A DNA stretch of 64,000 nucleotides from Limnoperna fortunei (Eukaryota; Mollusca; Bivalvia; Mytilida; Modiolidae), in the NCBI GenBank assembly GCA_944474755.1, contig OX104122.1:27741956-27805955 (forward strand), in the 5' to 3' direction. The position numbers were made by a program, and so were the translations under genes. Below the pieces are notes generated by a model. The model saw only the letters and a program-made list of their open reading frames with translations. It made no database searches and had not been told where the DNA came from. Positions within the stretch are counted from its first letter, which is position 1, and the number at the start of each line of letters is the position of its first letter. This document shows, piece by piece, positions 1 to 10,857 of this stretch.

Positions 1-1840
1 CCTTCTTACTGTATAATGACTATACGCCATGACTCATTAAGTTTTCCCATCCCGACGGTAAACGCTGTAGCCATACGTGGCGGTTATGTAAGGGACCGGT
101 TCATGTCGAATTATCATTTAAAAAGGGTTTTTAAAAAGGTTAAGTCCTATCTCCTTAAAATACAAAAAAAGAAGCTGACCTACATCAGATGTGTTATAAA
201 AAAATTACAGCTCTATCTAGTGAATAATTTTATTTATCGCATATATAGCATAGATATAGGAAAATCTGTCCATGTAAAGCTGGAAGTCGGTGTCAGTTAT
301 TTGCCACCAGGGAATATCGATATTAGCCCTGGAGACATATATTCAAATATGTGATATGTGGTCATTTCCATATTGGCCGTGGTATCAGCCCTCGACCCAT
401 ATCAGACTTCGGGCTATGATATTGGTGTATGGGGTGCTGATACCAGGGTCAATATGGAATACAATTTAAAATATCAGAAATTTTTTTGTTTCTTTGGTGA
501 CATTGTTATGAAAAAAACGTTTTGTCCTATCTGTGCTGAAAATAACAAAACTGGGAGTCCCATGTATATGCCAGCATAAAAAGTATGTGTCCTATTAGAT
601 TTGACACCGATCAAAACACTCCTAAGAAATAATGATGTGCCATTTATTTTTAACTAATAAAAATAAGTTAACAGCCAGATAAAATGTGTTAAGTAAAACT
701 TTAATAGACAAGAAGGGTTTCAATAATGTTCAATTTTCTATTAAATACCCGTTTCATTTATAAATGCCATACATAAGTTCCTGTAGCAATACTGTGTTTG
801 GATGCCCCAACAAATGTTTCATAAACGATACCCTATTTGAGTTTGGAAGTTTTAAAAGTTGATTGCACAACTTTGGGACAGCCCAAAAATACTCACCAAG
901 ATTCGTGACAATTAGAAATCTCAACGATCTAACAAGATTGAACAGGAAAGAAAAAGGAAGAAAAGCAAGAAAGAGAATCCGGACAAAAACAATGTCTCCC
1001 GAAACGTCGTTTAGGAGACATAATAAGACTTGTTAACAAATTTGAATTTGTTATGGTATGGATATGGTGTTATTTCTACGTAAATTCGCCCTTTTCTCTG
1101 GTCCAAATACAAGGGACAAATTGAGTCTAACTGTATTGGTTCAGACTACATGTCCCTTAATTTTACGATTTCTATTTATTGTGGGGTCTAGCATGGTGCA
1201 AGAGGTACGACCAATATCCATAAATAAAGAAATATGATATTTTTCCAACGAACTAATATTCACAAGATGTAGGATACCACAAGCAATATTAAATAATAAT
1301 AATAATCTACTTTGACAAAATAATACAATCAATGTGATACAGAACGTCAACACAAAATAATTATTTTTCTATTAATTTTAAAAATTTCTTGTTTTTTTTT
1401 TCCTTCTTTTTGAATTTATAAAAATTTTGAACTTGTAACAAACAGATCTACCCAATAAGAATTCATGGACTTCCATTTTTATAAGCAATTTGAAGCTGTC
1501 TCGCTTTTAGTGTAATTTAGATTTAAACCTACCTCCAAAATTTCAATTGGTCGACTAAACGCCATCATTTACATAGAAAAATATGAAATTATACGTTTGT
1601 GCCATTTTTATCATTATTTATATATTATATAATTATTATAGATTTTTTGTTTTCTATAATATACAGCAGCAGTGCTTTACCTTTCATCAAAAAATTGTTT
1701 GCTTCTTTTAAAATATTAAGAAAAATAACCTGTACAATTTTATGAAAAATATAAAAACTACATTTAGTAATGGAAACAATAGTTTAGAAAAAAACTGTAT
1801 GTAAATAAAATGCCTGCTAATGTGTGAAAACTATTATTGA
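1..1840. other. AT-rich stretch without recognisable gene
   Basis: No open frame here has a recognisable domain, splice-site context or codon pattern of a real gene. The short open frames near 16-579 and 1141-1353 look like chance frames in AT-rich DNA. No clear repeat family was recognised. Confidence 0.5.
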
Positions 1841-1844
1841 TTGA

Positions 1845-2240
1845 ACGATTGATTGATTGATTGAATGTTTGCTTCTCATATTTCAGCTTAATTCAGGACG
1901 AAAACATGTTAACAAGCAATAAATTTATGGGGACAAGCAATAGAACATGAACAAAACTGTGTTGCCACTATAAAACTATTGAGTATTGTGTGTGGCCTTT
2001 TGTAGCGGCCTAATGAGATTACACTTTATCGAAAATTTTGGAAGGAGCGTGTGAATCTCTACACACGTAACCAACTATGGTCCGCGACCATGCTAACCAT
2101 GTGATGGCCTGACAACCCTCCCTTTCCCCCAACGAGAGGTCCTCAACTATCCGACACTTGGGCAGTTATGTGGGTCGACCAATGGAACCCTCCCAGTATT
2201 TTTCTAGAGAACTGGCTGTGCTAAAATGAGAAATACACCA
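1845..2240. repeat. Diverged interspersed repeat, related to the one at 63570-64000
   Basis: It starts with a (TTGA)n run and a TTTCAGCTTAATTCAGG stretch. It ends with a GC-richer block containing GGCCTGACAACCC and a run of C. The same order of motifs (GATTGATT, TTTCAGCTATATTCAGG, GGCCTGACAACCCC) is seen at 63570-64000. Both are probably copies of one SINE- or MITE-like family; this copy is the more decayed. Confidence 0.4.
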
Positions 2241-2509
2241 AAAAAGAGTATTAAATTCAACCTAATTTTCGTGACTATCACAATACGAGGTTAATTTGGA
2301 ATTTAGGGACAAGGAGGGGGTATTGTTCATTTGTTTAATTTTAAAATTAAAATAGCGAACGGTTTGATTCTACTATTTTAATGGATTATTTTTGCCATAT
2401 GAAGCTTTTCGTGAATGCAGGATAAACTCGTAACTTTATAAAATTGATATCATCACACTTGAAGGCAATATATGAACAATTTTAAAATTAGCAACTTGTT
2501 TTGAGTAAC

Positions 2510-2830
2510 TCTACGGCTGTCTAATAAGATGCAGGCACTGCCTACTCGTCCGGAGAACTTGAGTACAACCATGGTTTTTTGGGGGGTTCGGGTTACTAAC
2601 TTTTCTATTTTTGTCCTTTTGGATTTTGTTTTGCGTTGTATATGTTAATATCCGAATTTGTAATTGTCCCTTGACTTTCGGCTTTGTTGTTCGGTCGGCT
2701 TCAGCTATCGCCATTTGGGTTCGTGCTAGGCAGCTCTGTGAGTCGTGCACTGAGAACCTTTCCAGTATGTTCCCATTTCCCTGTTTCCAATTCGTATCCC
2801 TTTAATGTTTTATGTCGAGTCAGTACATCA
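2510..2830. repeat. Probable retroelement relic
   Basis: This T-rich block with interspersed GTTCGGG and TTTTGTCC runs differs in composition from its surroundings and has overlapping short open frames on both strands. It resembles the tail found near 14290-14440. No protein domain could be read, so the assignment is weak. Confidence 0.25.
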
Positions 2831-3094
2831 ATATTACCTTTTATGCAACACTTTTTACTTAATCGGTTTATGAATTTTAACAAATCACACGCATTTTGAG
2901 AACCAAGCCATTTATTCTATAGTACTAGTATAAATCATGTTATCTTACAAAACTGACAGTTGCGGTAGTTGTCCAGACAAAGCCAGATATTCATACATAC
3001 TGTATGTTAAAAACAACAGTTACTACATGTATGTTTTACTGTGAAGGCAGAACAGAATCGTTACAAATTACTAAATATCGTTAGAAGTGATGGC

Positions 3095-3235
3095 AAGGGT
3101 ACCAGGACAGTTAATTATCTGGTCTTTCAATCGTTTTGGCTTGAGAGCTACAGACGAGTCTAGATAGACGAAACGCGAGTCAAGAGTTATATATATTTTA
3201 TATCCTTGATATATTTGATGACATTTTATTTTCAT
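3095..3235 (+). repeat. Penelope-like 3' repeat fragment
   Basis: It contains AGACGAAACGCGAGTC followed by an AT-rich stretch and TATTTGATGACATTTTATTT. This is the same motif order as the reverse complement of 11473-11560 (GACGAAACGCGCGTCTGGCG, then GACGACATTTTATTT). It is read as a decayed fragment of the same Penelope-like terminal repeat. Confidence 0.4.
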
Positions 3236-4237
3236 TCGTGTACAGCAAATGTACTGAACTGGAACAAAACCACAGTTGTTGAAGACCTCTTTTTCCCTCT
3301 TTGTTTATATTAACATAAAGTCAATTAAAAAAAATTCCACCTTCGTTTCTGGAACGCCATTTGGGGGTCTGAAAGTTCCATACCTCTTCTAAACTATATC
3401 CAAAATTCAGAAAACTGTTATACCTCAAACTTTTTTAAAGCTCTGGAAGCATCCCTATCTTCATCGATGAAGTTTGAGAGACCCCGAAAACAGGAAATTG
3501 GCAATTATTCCACTAGACTAAATTACTCCTAATCCATTATATTTCATCAAATGTTTAATTTAAAATTTTTTTCAAAGATCCTTCTTTCCAATAAGCCCCA
3601 AAAGTAGAACCAAAACAAGAAAAAAGCCAAAGAAAAAAAATTACAAAGAAATACACTATTTTATGGGGAACTACATTCGTACTGTTTAAGGATTGTACCA
3701 TGACATGACTAGTTCCCGTTGTAACGAGATTAGCTCTAATAAATAAATAAATAAATCTATTTGCATAAAATAAAGTTCATTTGGTCCCCTTTAACTTACA
3801 TTAATTCATTAATAATATTTACGTGGGCAGAATTTGCATTCTTATCAAATCGTAAGGCAGATGGAATGGCTTTAAAAGCAGTTGCGTGGAGCTTGGTAAT
3901 ATGGAACTAAGCTTCCGGACCTGTAAACAGTCCCCCCACCACTTCACACACACGCGCGTATTTAAATTAGTCAGCCACGGACATTCGCCAAATAAAATTA
4001 TACTTGTTTTATTGAACAAGCCAAAGTTACCTAAGATAAAACAAAATGCGATTACAAGTTCAATAAAAATCATATTGTCATTCTACCTAAAACACAAAGA
4101 TTGACAGCGATCTTTACAAATGTAATATAATAGGTATAAACGTGATTTTGTTATTATTATTATTTTATTATCGATCATGCATCATATGTATGAGCAAATT
4201 ACTTATCTGGGGACATTAATTTATACAAAATGTTCAC

Positions 4238-6621
4238 TTAAAATTCACTAATTACTGAAACATAGGTTCCTCCGAAAACAGGTTCCTCTGGACCATTAGG
4301 CTCACCATCCTCGAAATCGTACGGCTCTATTCCCATCAATAGTTTTGCTTCCATTGTTTTTGCAATTTCCGGTAGTTCGGATATAGTTGGGGTTTTAAAA
4401 AGATCAGACGAAGGAAATGTACTGACACCACGGGAAGACCAATGAGTTGTCAAGAGTAAGTTCTTGTAAGATTTTTGCTTTTTAGCAATATCTTCAACTT
4501 TTGCCCAAGCAGCAGGAGTCATGCTAACAAAAACTACATGTCTCCATCTGTCACTGTTTGGACGTCCAAATTCTGGGAGTGAATTATCATGAACAGTTCT
4601 AGAATCCCACAAAACCATTCCGCCTTTTGGAACAGAAACTTTTGTTAACTTACAGTTTTTCTCAGAAATATACCATTTTCTTTCGTGGTCTTTTAATTTG
4701 TAAAACTCTATTCTTCTCGTTTGATTATCTACCTCTGGAAACCTTCGCATAAAATCTTGGTGATATAAATGAGATTTTGCTAAAACACGGAAACAATGAT
4801 CCGTTTCAGAAGCTTCCTCTAAGTATACAGCCCCCTGATATGCATGAAGTCCTTGCCGATGCCCGCCTTGGTCTATGTGTAACCAATTTTCGTTTGGTTT
4901 GGCGTAAAGTTGATTTCCTGTGACATAAACATTTAAAATTATCAGTTTATATCAGATTTATCATAACACACATAATAATTAGTAAACAATTATACCAATA
5001 CGCAATATGTACGGATGTATTACCATAATAATGTACAGGGTGCGCTCGACCACACTTAATTGAAGGATACTCAGTTTTCCTACCGGAGGTCGAGGGTTTT
5101 CTTTGGCTTTCTCCTCCAATAAAAACTGGAATGACATAGCTGAAAAATTGCTGAAAAAAAATACCCAACAAAAAATATAATAATGTATTGTTGTCTCAGG
5201 CGCTGTCGATTGTATATATACAGCTGAATTTCTATTACGAGTTCTATGACCAATTTCGTTCATATTTTACCTAAGTGGAATCGGGGACAAAATAAAGTGT
5301 CGATTACCAATGAATGTCCTGGTTATTACCATAGTGGATACAAAGAGTATTCCATATTGAAAGAATTTTAGGATTTTGTCAATATATCTTACATTGTTCT
5401 TGGGGATACGACACTGCTAATGTCCTACCTTGTTCTTTGGGATACGACACTGCTAATGTCCTACCTTGTTCTTTGGGATACGACACTGCTAATGTCCTAC
5501 CTTGTTCTTGGGGATACGACACTGCTAATGTCCTACCTTGTTCTTGGGGATACGACACTGCTAATGTCCTACCTTGTTCTTGGGGATACGACACTGCTAA
5601 TGTCCTACCTTGTTCTTTGGGATACGACACGCTAATGTCCTACCTTGTTCTTGGGTATACGACAGTGCTAATATGAAGGATAATAATTTATCTAATATTT
5701 GTTTGGGGCATACGAAAAAGCTACTATATCTAACCATATTCTGTAGATCACGAAAGACCAATCCGATTACAATCAAATCATTAACATGTTCCCCCTTTTA
5801 GATATCATAGCACCGACTTTCACGGAGCGACAATAGTAAAAGGGAGGAACCAAGAAAAAGGAGAATGAATTTTAATAAAACTGAAGAAAGTACTTAATAT
5901 CTTTTATTGTTCTCAAAACGAAAGATCCACCCTTGTTCTGGGGATACGGAAGACCTATTTATGGGGATTTAATATGATCTACTCTATCTGTCCACTTCTG
6001 GGTGACACGAAAGAGCTTCTATAACCAATCTTGTTCTGTGGGATGAGAACAATCTACTACAAGGTATATTCAACTGCTTTGTGTGGGTGATGGGGGCTAC
6101 GTGAGACCTACTACATGCTCATTTTATTTCTTTTTCTTTATTTTGGATATAAAATATCAACTAGATTTAACCTCGTTCGGAAAGGGAGTGGTTTGGAATA
6201 TGCTACATGTACTATAATAAAGCTCGTTGTAAGGTTATACTAAAGAACTAGTATATGTAACTTCGTTTTTAGTAGATGCAAGAACTACTATATCTAATCT
6301 CGTTCTGGGTGCAAGTACATCTTACCCTGTTCTGGGGGGTATGATAGAGCTACGGCATCAACGCTGGTTAGAAGCTTATCTGTTTTCCAAATCTGTGCAA
6401 AAACATCCTTCACATTAAGTCGTACACTCCAACTAGCATTGAAATGGCCTATTCTGTGTCCTTGTATAAGAGACCTAAAGCTTATAAATGGTATGCCGCT
6501 CTCTTCGACCTGTTGTGCCCAGTCTTTGTATTCTTTTATATAAACGTCACAATCGTGTGTACTCAGAACGTTTGGTATCACAGCATACCCATCTTCTTCT
6601 AAACCCTTCATTAAAGCTGCT
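4238..6621 (-). CDS. Phytanoyl-CoA-dioxygenase-like protein (PhyH gene A), partial
   Basis: This is a member of the Fe(II)/2-oxoglutarate oxygenase family (PhyH-like). Two exons are read: 6326-6621 (acceptor AACAG, donor GTAAGA) and 4238-4917 (acceptor CACAG, stop at 4238-4240). They join in phase to give about 325 residues. Exon 1 holds the N-terminal DGYAVIPNVL segment typical of the family and a conserved block ending in PPEQG. Exon 2 has the iron ligands WLHIDQG (H-x-D) and, 96 residues later, TVHD, with an Arg nine residues after that His that may bind 2-oxoglutarate. The C-terminus (VISEF) is not a peroxisomal PTS1 signal. Exon 1 begins with one base of a split codon, so an upstream start exon is missing from this reading. 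The substrate is unknown; the family includes phytanoyl-CoA hydroxylase and many uncharacterised oxygenases. The intron begins with a minisatellite made from the splice junction. Confidence 0.85.
5030..5165 (+). repeat. tRNA-derived SINE, 3' part
   Basis: This is the body and tail of the SINE seen complete at 57123-57380: AGTTTTCCTACCGGAGGTCG, CTTTCTCCTCCAATAAAAAC and GACATAGCTGAAAAATTGCT in the same order. The tRNA-like head is missing. It lies inside the intron of PhyH gene A. Confidence 0.75.
5394..5675. repeat. 36-bp minisatellite derived from a splice donor
   Basis: About 7.7 tandem units (TTGTTCTTGGGGATACGACA, then CTGCTAATGTCCTACC) are nearly identical. Because the unit is 12 codons long, both strands stay open by chance. 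Read on the minus strand, the unit matches the end of PhyH gene A exon 1 and its donor: 23 of 30 ungapped positions agree between a unit and 6324-6353. Each unit carries a CAAG|GTAGGA donor-like site. Confidence 0.9.
5676..6325. repeat. Decayed copies of the 36-bp splice-donor repeat
   Basis: Imperfect copies of the same unit continue up to the exon: near 5703 (TTGGGGCATACGAAAAAGCT), 5934 (TTGTTCTGGGGATACGGAAG), 5996, 6029 (TTGTTCTGTGGGATGAG), 6080 and 6299 (TCGTTCTGGGTGC). They bridge the young array and the true exon end at 6326, so the whole exon-proximal part of the intron appears to have been built by repeated duplication of the junction. Confidence 0.65.
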
Positions 6622-6659
6622 CTGTTATACGAGAAAAGTGTAATATATGATTGTAACAT

Positions 6660-9530
6660 TATACGGAATTTGTATCAAAGCTGTGTTGTGCAAAAATAAT
6701 TCTTAAACATGAGACGTTTCTTGTTAAACCACTGCTTCATGTCACCTGATAAAAATCCCCATTCAAATACAATTTAGGTAGGCGTGGCTTAGCTATGGTA
6801 ACTTTAAAGTTATCCCATAGTGTAAGCCCGCCTCTTGCCGTCATTCAAAATACTAAATGAACTACATCATGTACATAGAAAGCGTCTAGGACGTGATCAT
6901 CTGACAACAACAATGTCACGTCCATGTCAAATTCTATTGATTGAATTATGTTACAAAACATATATACCACGACTTTTACCACTTAAACAACTCGACTGAC
7001 ATCTCGTATGTTTAAATACGTTAACTGGTAAAAGGTGAGGTATATTACTTGTAAAAGGAACGGACTGTTTAGGTTAATGTTTAAATCAAGCAAGAAATTA
7101 ATAACAGTGTCTTTGATAATAACTTTTACTTGAGTCTGATATGGGTATACAAATTTATTTACAATAACTATACACGTAAATGCTTGACAATAAAAAAAAA
7201 TGAAAAATTCCAAGAATACAAGACCGTGACACATAGTCATTCAGCGCTGCATTAGAATTAATATTAATATAATTTAAATAATTTAATTCTTTAAGTGAAT
7301 AACATTTATTGCTATATTTTTAAAGTGGATAAATGTCTGTTTTCACCTTAAAGTGTCAAGCATCAAAATGTGTCTGCACATTAATGTATCATAATGAAAA
7401 TAAGCTAATTTAAATTAAAACAACTAAAACTTATTTTCGAAAAATGATTGACATTTGGATGCTTAACATGCAGTGAGCAGTGTTTGCCAACAATAACACT
7501 TCACATCAATGCGAAAAATAAGTAAATTTATACACTGAGGCTGTCAAATTATGGAGAATCTAGTCTCTTTACCCAGATACAATACGCCTTATCTTTTCCT
7601 ATTTCTACAAAGTTCTTTACCTTAAAGGGAGCTTGGCACTCTACAAACAATTTTTACTCATTGTGGCAACGTATCGGTATTATAACATGGGAATCCTCCG
7701 TCACCAGAGCCAATATGCAAATTCTAAGTAGAGTACATATGAATAAGAGAAAAAAATCTGTAACGCCGTCCCTATTGTTAGAGAAAATTTATTAAAAAAT
7801 CATCTGACGTAACGCTGTCCGTCGTTTAATAGATTATACGTTTTTTTAAGTAAAAGGGTCAACAGTTTTCTGAATTTACCCTGCCGTTTTTGTTAGTTAA
7901 CACTTGTGTTCATTAAAGAGGCCAATCGTTTTTGTATCTTGTAAGGCCTATGGTTTTAGTTTTAACTCGGATAGATTTTCCGTTTATTCGTCTCGGGTTC
8001 CTTTCGAACTGTATATAGAGTAAATTTGATAAAAGTGGGGGTATTAATCATTAGAAACAGACATAGGGAGACAATTTCGAGCCCCCAACTGGTAAACAAA
8101 ACGGTTGGTCTCTTACTTGACATAACGTCAGACATCCTTGTATGGATAGCACTTGCTACCGGCGCCTTGTTTTTTGTTTACATTTTTTTTTTTGTTTCAA
8201 GTACTTTTCGTAAGTACAGAAATGTGATATTAATTAAGATCAATTAAAGGTAACTTACCTGTCAAAAGGTATTCTACTTTGAGTTGCCATATTTTCTCGT
8301 TATTCATGTTATACTAAATGTTTATATACCCTATGTATTGCAGTGTAATTTGTAACAGCTATTAATAGTTTAAAGATTTGTGTTTAAAAATAGCTTCACG
8401 TGTAATGATTATCGATAGGTAAGATTCATATATGGCTTTGTCCCGCGTTTTTGCCTTTTAAGTACATTTTGAATGAATTAAACATGTGTTGTTGATATAT
8501 TAAGTGGAAATGCCGCTTACAGTATATAATACACATGCATAACCGGATATTAGCAACGTAAGTAATTATCCCTATTACTTTAGATTTTGAACAAGTTAAA
8601 AGGTCTTTAAACTTTTATTTACAGATTACTAGTAGTTTTATTACATGTAATTTCTTATATAAATGCCAGTAAGTTTAAGAAATTTGACAAGTTTTGGGAT
8701 TAAAATAAAAATGAATAGTTTTGCGTAAACGAGTCGAAATTTACATTAAAAAAACGGGATGCTGTGAAGGGGAAAGCAGTTTTACTGCACACAGCACAAG
8801 AACTATACAAGAGTTATACATAACTACATTTGAAAGAAATCCAAATTATCTAGTAGACAGACGCTTGTGGCATCAAATCATGATTTCCATAAATCCTTTT
8901 TTAACATTCCTTATAATGAGTAATCGTCCATCTAGAAAACGGAGGTTGATGCACCAACACTAAAACATCTTATTGACTCAGAAATGCCGTATGGTGGTGC
9001 TGCGCATCATATTTGAGAGATTCATTTCCCATAACGATCAATAAGATTATGTGATGGTCATTATTACTTCTGGATGGATAACATCAACTCAGGTACAGCA
9101 AACTCTTGTTTGAGTAGCTTAGAAGTCAACAGCTGCGACTGGTCTAGAAAATAGGAGTATCGATTGCAGAGCTAGCATTAGGTATAAGTTGTAAAATTTA
9201 CACCAGTAAAAGGTTCGTTTGTCTACAGAACGTGGAGTTTAGAATAACAGGCGATAGTAATTACTCAGTGATCGTACATACATGTAATAGATTTGGAAAT
9301 AACTAATAATCCTCACAATAAAAAAACGACCAAAAACATTACATACAGAACAAAAACAACGAAGACAGAGATAGCAAGATATGAGAAACAAGGATATAAT
9401 ACTACCGAATTAAAAAAGTCTTAAATACTGTCTAAAGATGTAGATTGTTAATTATATCCTCTCATGCAAATTTATATCGCGTGATATCGCAAAATAAACA
9501 ATGAGGCCAGTGAATGAGGTATGGAGTTGG
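6660..9530. other. No gene recognised
   Basis: This is AT-rich DNA upstream of PhyH gene A. The missing first exon of gene A should lie here, but no short coding segment ending in two leftover bases before a GT donor could be identified with confidence. The open frames at 8026-8247 and 8721-8963 have no recognisable domain. Confidence 0.5.
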
Positions 9531-9536
9531 TGTGTT

Positions 9537-10564
9537 AATTCACGTTTCTCCAACATTTGATATTTCAGGTAAAAAGTATGTTGGAGAAACGTGAATAGGT
9601 AGTAGGCAAACTTAATTAATTTTACCTGTAATTAAGATTACAGTAAAACATGTATAAATGAAATAAGTACAGAATATAGAATTTATATATATTTAATTGA
9701 ATTACAGTACTATATTACAAGTCAAAAGGTATGTTCATATAACAAATTAAACGTAGTTACATTTATTACATTCATTAAAAAATAGATTAAAAAATATATG
9801 TATTCAACATAATTAAAAGCATTATATTTATTAAACATAGTTAAAAACATTATTTACAAAAATTTACTGCCGGAGTTTCATGTGAAGGCAGAAGGTAGCT
9901 TGGCCTGCGTAGTCAAATGCTGTTATGCCCTGGTTGTTGAGTCAGTTTTTAGTGTCTTAAGTCTGTGGTCGATGTTTCTGTACTTTTTTGTGTTTCGGAC
10001 GATCGATTCCACCTGCCTGTGTTTGAATGCGTTAAACCATACATCTTCAACCAGATCACGTGGTACCAGAGGGAGTACTGCAGCGCGTCTTACCAGTCGT
10101 TTGATGTCGTCATTTTCTCTGTAGTCGTTGACAAGTTTCTAAGTTTTAATCCAAACACACTGTGTGTAGTGAAAAAACAGCTCCTAACTGAAATGCCGGG
10201 GAATGGTCCGAGTACCGAGTTACGGGTCGCGGCAGTAAGGCGAAAACAAGTGGGTACATTAATACTATGTCGTCAACGGTAGCATGCAGGGTGAAAATAT
10301 TTGACAACTGTCTGCATGGTCTTCAATTGCACTTTAATTATTTAATAATTAATTTTAATAATTAAATTATTATTTAATTATTATGATTGGTGATATGAGA
10401 CCAGAATAAAAAAAATATTTCTTTTTTTAAAATTATAACTTTGCCAGAAATTTCTGATAGATTTTCCAGGTTTTACTGTAAAAAACCAACAAACCCTCCC
10501 AATGTTCATTTCATGATGGAGAAACGTGTATAATTTTTTTTCGAATGTTGGAAAAACATGAATA
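9537..10564 (-). mobile_element. Mutator-like (MULE) element relic
   Basis: The left end AATTCACGTTTCTCCAACAT is met by ATGTTGGAAAAACATGAATA at the right end, an imperfect inverted repeat. An extra inverted copy lies close inside the left end (9578-9596) and another inside the right end (10513-10532). The GC-richer centre encodes pieces of a MULE-type transposase on the minus strand. No convincing target duplication was identified. Confidence 0.55.
9950..10290 (-). pseudogene. MULE transposase fragment, broken
   Basis: Read on the minus strand, 10215-10285 encodes a segment like LMYPLVFALLPR, which fits the part of MULE transposases just after the catalytic core. About 10025-10120 encodes RRAAVLPLVPRDLVEDVWF, a C-terminal block I associate with the animal MULE transposase family. 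The two lie in different frames with stops between them, so the gene is dead. The family call is from remembered patterns and should be checked by translated search. Confidence 0.5.
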
Positions 10565-10857
10565 AATCATGGAGTTAATAATGGGTGCATTTGGTTAAAA
10601 TATAGAACATTCCCACGGGTAAGTGTCTGCTTGCAAGTTCTACAAGTTACTAATACAAATAGATGTAAACTATATATGTAAGCGTCTGTTCAATAACAAA
10701 TGGGAAGTTTGTTTGATGTTATCAGTTTTACAATATAACACATTGTTCTTCATAAACAAATATCTATTATTGTCTCTGATTTTGTAACTCTATGTAGTCA
10801 TGTTTATTCTGATCGCAAACTGGAACTAATGATAATAAGTAATTGAATTCGCTGGTT

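Noticed and set aside
5379..5676. Open frames of SYPQEQGRTLAV-type repeats on both strands
   Set aside because: They are by-products of a 36-bp (12-codon) minisatellite; the similarity to PhyH gene A is explained by its origin from the splice junction, not by coding use.
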